Positions 6,599 to 8,557 of a stretch of DNA of 8,557 nucleotides are shown one piece after another. Source of the DNA: Pseudomonadota bacterium (GTDB taxonomy: Bacteria; Pseudomonadota; Gammaproteobacteria; Steroidobacterales; Steroidobacteraceae); assembly GCA_021780395.1 (NCBI GenBank), contig JAJXYU010000182.1, positions 1-8,557 on the forward strand, in the 5' to 3' direction. The position numbers were made by a program, and so were the translations under genes. Within the stretch, counting starts at the first letter, position 1. Each line of letters opens with the position of its first letter. The notes below the pieces were generated by a model. It did no database searches. It was not told where the DNA came from and was given only the letters and a program-made list of their open reading frames with translations.

Positions 6599-6979
6599 TC
6601 AGCGCAGCAGCTCGGCGAGCGCTTCGTTCAGCTGGCGCTCGGTGAACGGCTTGTTCAGGAAGCCGTTCGCGCCGCTCGCCATCGCCTCGATCGCGGTGGC
6701 CTTGTCCGCGAGCGCCGAGATCACCAGGATGCGCACCGACGGCTTCAGCGCGACCATCCGTCGGATGCATTCGATCCCATCCATCTGCGGCATCGTCAGG
6801 TCCATCGTGACGACGTCCGGGTCGGTGCGTGAGAACAGCGCGAGGGCCTCGACGCCGTTCGCCGCGCTGCCGACCAGACGCAACCGGTCGAAGCGTTGCG
6901 AGCGCTCGACCCGTCGCCGGACGAGATTCGAATCGTCGACGATCAGGAGCTTCAGCGTCGCGTCGGTCGTGGCGTTCAT
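6599..6979 (-). CDS. CheY-like single-domain response regulator
   Basis: Receiver domain of 126 residues with no output domain. Phosphorylation-site residues are all present: acidic pair D15/D16 in LLIVDDS, phosphoacceptor D60 in VVTMDLTMPQMDG, S89 in the switch position (VISAL) and K110 in FLNKPF. It should accept phosphate from the histidine-phosphotransfer domain of the kinase encoded 17 bases upstream, and lose it through the downstream CheX-like protein. With no DNA-binding domain it must act by protein contact, on a flagellar motor, pilus motor, enzyme or another relay protein. The start at ATG 6979 has AGGG only about four bases upstream, a slightly short spacing. The target is unknown from this window. 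Confidence 0.9.
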   Translation of the reverse strand: MNATTDATLKLLIVDDSNLVRRRVERSQRFDRLRLVGSAANGVEALALFSRTDPDVVTMDLTMPQMDGIECIRRMVALKPSVRILVISALADKATAIEAMASGANGFLNKPFTERQLNEALAELLR

Positions 6980-6996
6980 CGACCCTGCCGCGCGGC

Positions 6997-8557
6997 TCAG
7001 GCAACCGCCGCGGCGTCGCCGCCGGTCGCCGGCAGTTGGATCTTGAAGCGGGTGTACTTGCCGGGGCTGGTCGCCACCCCGATCCGCCCGCCGAGCGCAT
7101 GGATCGCGCGGGCGACCACGTCCATGCCGACGCCCCGTCCGGCGCCGTGCGTGACCTCGCCCGCGGTGGAGAAGCCGGCACGGAAGATCAGCGCGATCGC
7201 CGCCCGCGTGTCCATCGCCGCCGCCTCGGCCTCGGTGATCAGTCCGGCGCGGACCGCGGCGGCCTTGACCGCGTCCGGCGCGATGCCGGCGCCGTCGTCC
7301 TCGACCGTCAACTCGTAGCCCGAGGCCGTCCGGACGAAGCGGGCGCGCACCAGCCCGACGTCGCTCTTCGAGCGAGCGCGGCGCAGCGCCGGATCCTCGA
7401 TCCCGTGCACCGCGGCGTTGCGCACGAGCTGCACGAGGCAGTCCTTCAGCGCCTTCGCGAGCGGGCGCGGAATCGCGTCGAAGCCGCTGCATTCGACCCG
7501 CAACGTCTTTCGATGCTCCTCCGCGAGGCGGGCCGCAGCCGCTTCGAGGATCGGGACGATCGCGTCGGCCGGGCTCGCGGGAGCGGCCGCCTCGGTGAGC
7601 GCGAGCCGCGCGGCGATCTCGCGGATCCCGCGCAGGTACGCGACCAGCTCGTCGAGCTTCGCGACGATCGGCAGGAAGTCGTCGCCGCTGAGCGTCCGGC
7701 GGGATTCGCAGCCGATGACCCGGCCCTCGAGCGCGTGCAGGCGGTCGGCGACCCCCTGCAGCTCGAGCGCACCGGCCTCGCCTTTCAACGCGTGCAGCTC
7801 GCGCATCAGGTCGCCGAGCTTGCGGCGGAAGTCGGCGTCGCTGCGCGCGGGCTCCTTCAAGATCGCGTTGACGAGCTTCAGACCCGCGTCGGCCGTGTCG
7901 AGGAAGGACGCGAGCTGCAGCGGGTCGATCCGGGTCATCCCAACCAGCAGATCGAGCTGCGCATTCGCGTCGACCTGCGATTCCTCGAGTTCGCGCGCGA
8001 GCGCCACGTTCGAGGTGACGTCGACGACGGAGCACAACACGTATTTTACGCCATGCGATCCGGTCACCCGGTGGAACTCGAACTGCAGGTACCGCGGTTC
8101 GCGACTCAGTGGATCGGGGTTCCTCGCTTCGACCTGGGACAACGGATTGATCGTCTTCATCAGGTTCTCGTTGGCCCGGTCGCCCCACAGCAGGTCGACA
8201 TACCGGAGTGCGGTCGCGATCGTCGGCTCCGGCACGAGACCGGCGAGCAGGCTGCGGAAGTCCAAGCCGGCGAAATCCTCGCGACCGAACATCCGGCCGA
8301 GCGCATCGGACCACACCGACCCGATCCGGTGGTCCGCGTCGAGCAGGAAGAATCCCTCGCGCACGGTGCGTAGGATGTCGCGCGTCCGCTCGCGCGCCTC
8401 CTGCGCGGCGCGCTCGTGACGGGCGCGCGAGACGAGCAGCCAGGCGGCGATCGCGGCTAGCACCAGCGCGGCGAGGACGCCGCCGAGCAGCAGCAGCCGC
8501 AATCGCGCGGCCGCTGCGGATGCCGAAGACTGCAGGCTGCGCGCGACCGTGGCGAGA
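6997..8557 (-). CDS. Membrane sensor kinase: TM-PAS-Hpt-CheA-type ATPase, N-terminus beyond window
   Basis: The visible part is 519 residues; the frame stays open to the window edge, so an N-terminal sensor domain is missing. A membrane helix (about 20-42, very Leu/Ala-rich) leads to a PAS domain (about 65-185, FFLLDADHRIGSVW). An Hpt-like helical domain follows with ELHALKGEAGAL, where H255 (codon at 7792-7794) is the predicted phosphorylated histidine. The C-terminal ATPase is of CheA type: N box QLVRNAAVHGIE (N380), G1 EDDGAGI (419-425), IFRAGFSTA, and G2 GRGVGMDVV (473-481). It ends soon after FKIQLP, so no CheW-like coupling domain follows. No separate HisKA dimerisation helix is evident. 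It should autophosphorylate at H255 and pass phosphate to the adjacent CheY-like protein. The signal is unknown. A TTG at 8502 is not the true start, because it lies directly before the membrane helix. Confidence 0.85.
   Translation of the reverse strand, partial: LATVARSLQSSASAAAARLRLLLLGGVLAALVLAAIAAWLLVSRARHERAAQEARERTRDILRTVREGFFLLDADHRIGSVWSDALGRMFGREDFAGLDFRSLLAGLVPEPTIATALRYVDLLWGDRANENLMKTINPLSQVEARNPDPLSREPRYLQFEFHRVTGSHGVKYVLCSVVDVTSNVALARELEESQVDANAQLDLLVGMTRIDPLQLASFLDTADAGLKLVNAILKEPARSDADFRRKLGDLMRELHALKGEAGALELQGVADRLHALEGRVIGCESRRTLSGDDFLPIVAKLDELVAYLRGIREIAARLALTEAAAPASPADAIVPILEAAAARLAEEHRKTLRVECSGFDAIPRPLAKALKDCLVQLVRNAAVHGIEDPALRRARSKSDVGLVRARFVRTASGYELTVEDDGAGIAPDAVKAAAVRAGLITEAEAAAMDTRAAIALIFRAGFSTAGEVTHGAGRGVGMDVVARAIHALGGRIGVATSPGKYTRFKIQLPATGGDAAAVA

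Noticed and set aside
6126..7181. A 351-residue minus-strand frame extending the CheX-like protein
   Set aside because: The extension is out-of-frame translation of the receiver and kinase. ATG 6572 has a good ribosome binding site.
6599..8314. A 571-residue minus-strand frame extending the receiver upstream through the kinase
   Set aside because: Only the last 126 residues resemble a protein family. The rest is out-of-frame translation of the kinase, and ATG 6979 gives a standard receiver.
6997..8502. TTG at 8502 as the kinase start
   Set aside because: The frame continues without a stop to the window edge and codes for plausible sequence before the membrane helix. The true start is outside.

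Overview
The window is strongly GC-rich (third codon positions are mostly G or C). Every gene I can support lies on the minus strand, so transcription runs from high to low coordinates. The proteins are typical of a high-GC proteobacterium, probably gamma or beta, but nothing fixes genus or species. The DNA looks chromosomal. I see no transposase, integrase, tRNA, rRNA or CRISPR array.

In transcription order there are two blocks. The first (8557 down to 6126) is a tight three-gene signalling cluster. It has a membrane-anchored sensor with PAS, histidine-phosphotransfer and CheA-type ATPase parts (5' end beyond the window), a single-domain CheY-like response regulator, and a CheX-like protein that probably dephosphorylates the regulator. 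This resembles a reduced chemosensory circuit without a CheW-type coupling domain. A gap of about 195 bases (5931-6125) follows. It holds four copies of a G-rich direct repeat (C-rich in the transcript, possibly a Rho loading site), a 16-bp palindrome and a candidate promoter.

The second block (5930 down to 1, running off the window) looks like a polyamine or amine catabolic operon. Its genes are a SpuC-type class III aminotransferase, a GntR/FCD regulator, a PuuB-like FAD amine oxidase, a PuuA-like gamma-glutamyl-amine synthetase and an APC-family permease (C-terminus beyond the window). The likely scheme is uptake by the permease, then either gamma-glutamylation followed by oxidation (PuuA/PuuB route) or direct transamination (SpuC route). 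The aldehyde dehydrogenase and gamma-glutamyl-GABA hydrolase needed to reach GABA are not in the window and may lie beyond position 1. Putrescine is the default substrate guess; cadaverine, ethanolamine or another primary amine cannot be excluded.

The best regulatory signal is a pair of near-identical palindromes (shared consensus ATCTGTGATCACAGAT). One is just upstream of the aminotransferase promoter and the other lies over the oxidase start codon. They are the natural candidates for the GntR operators.
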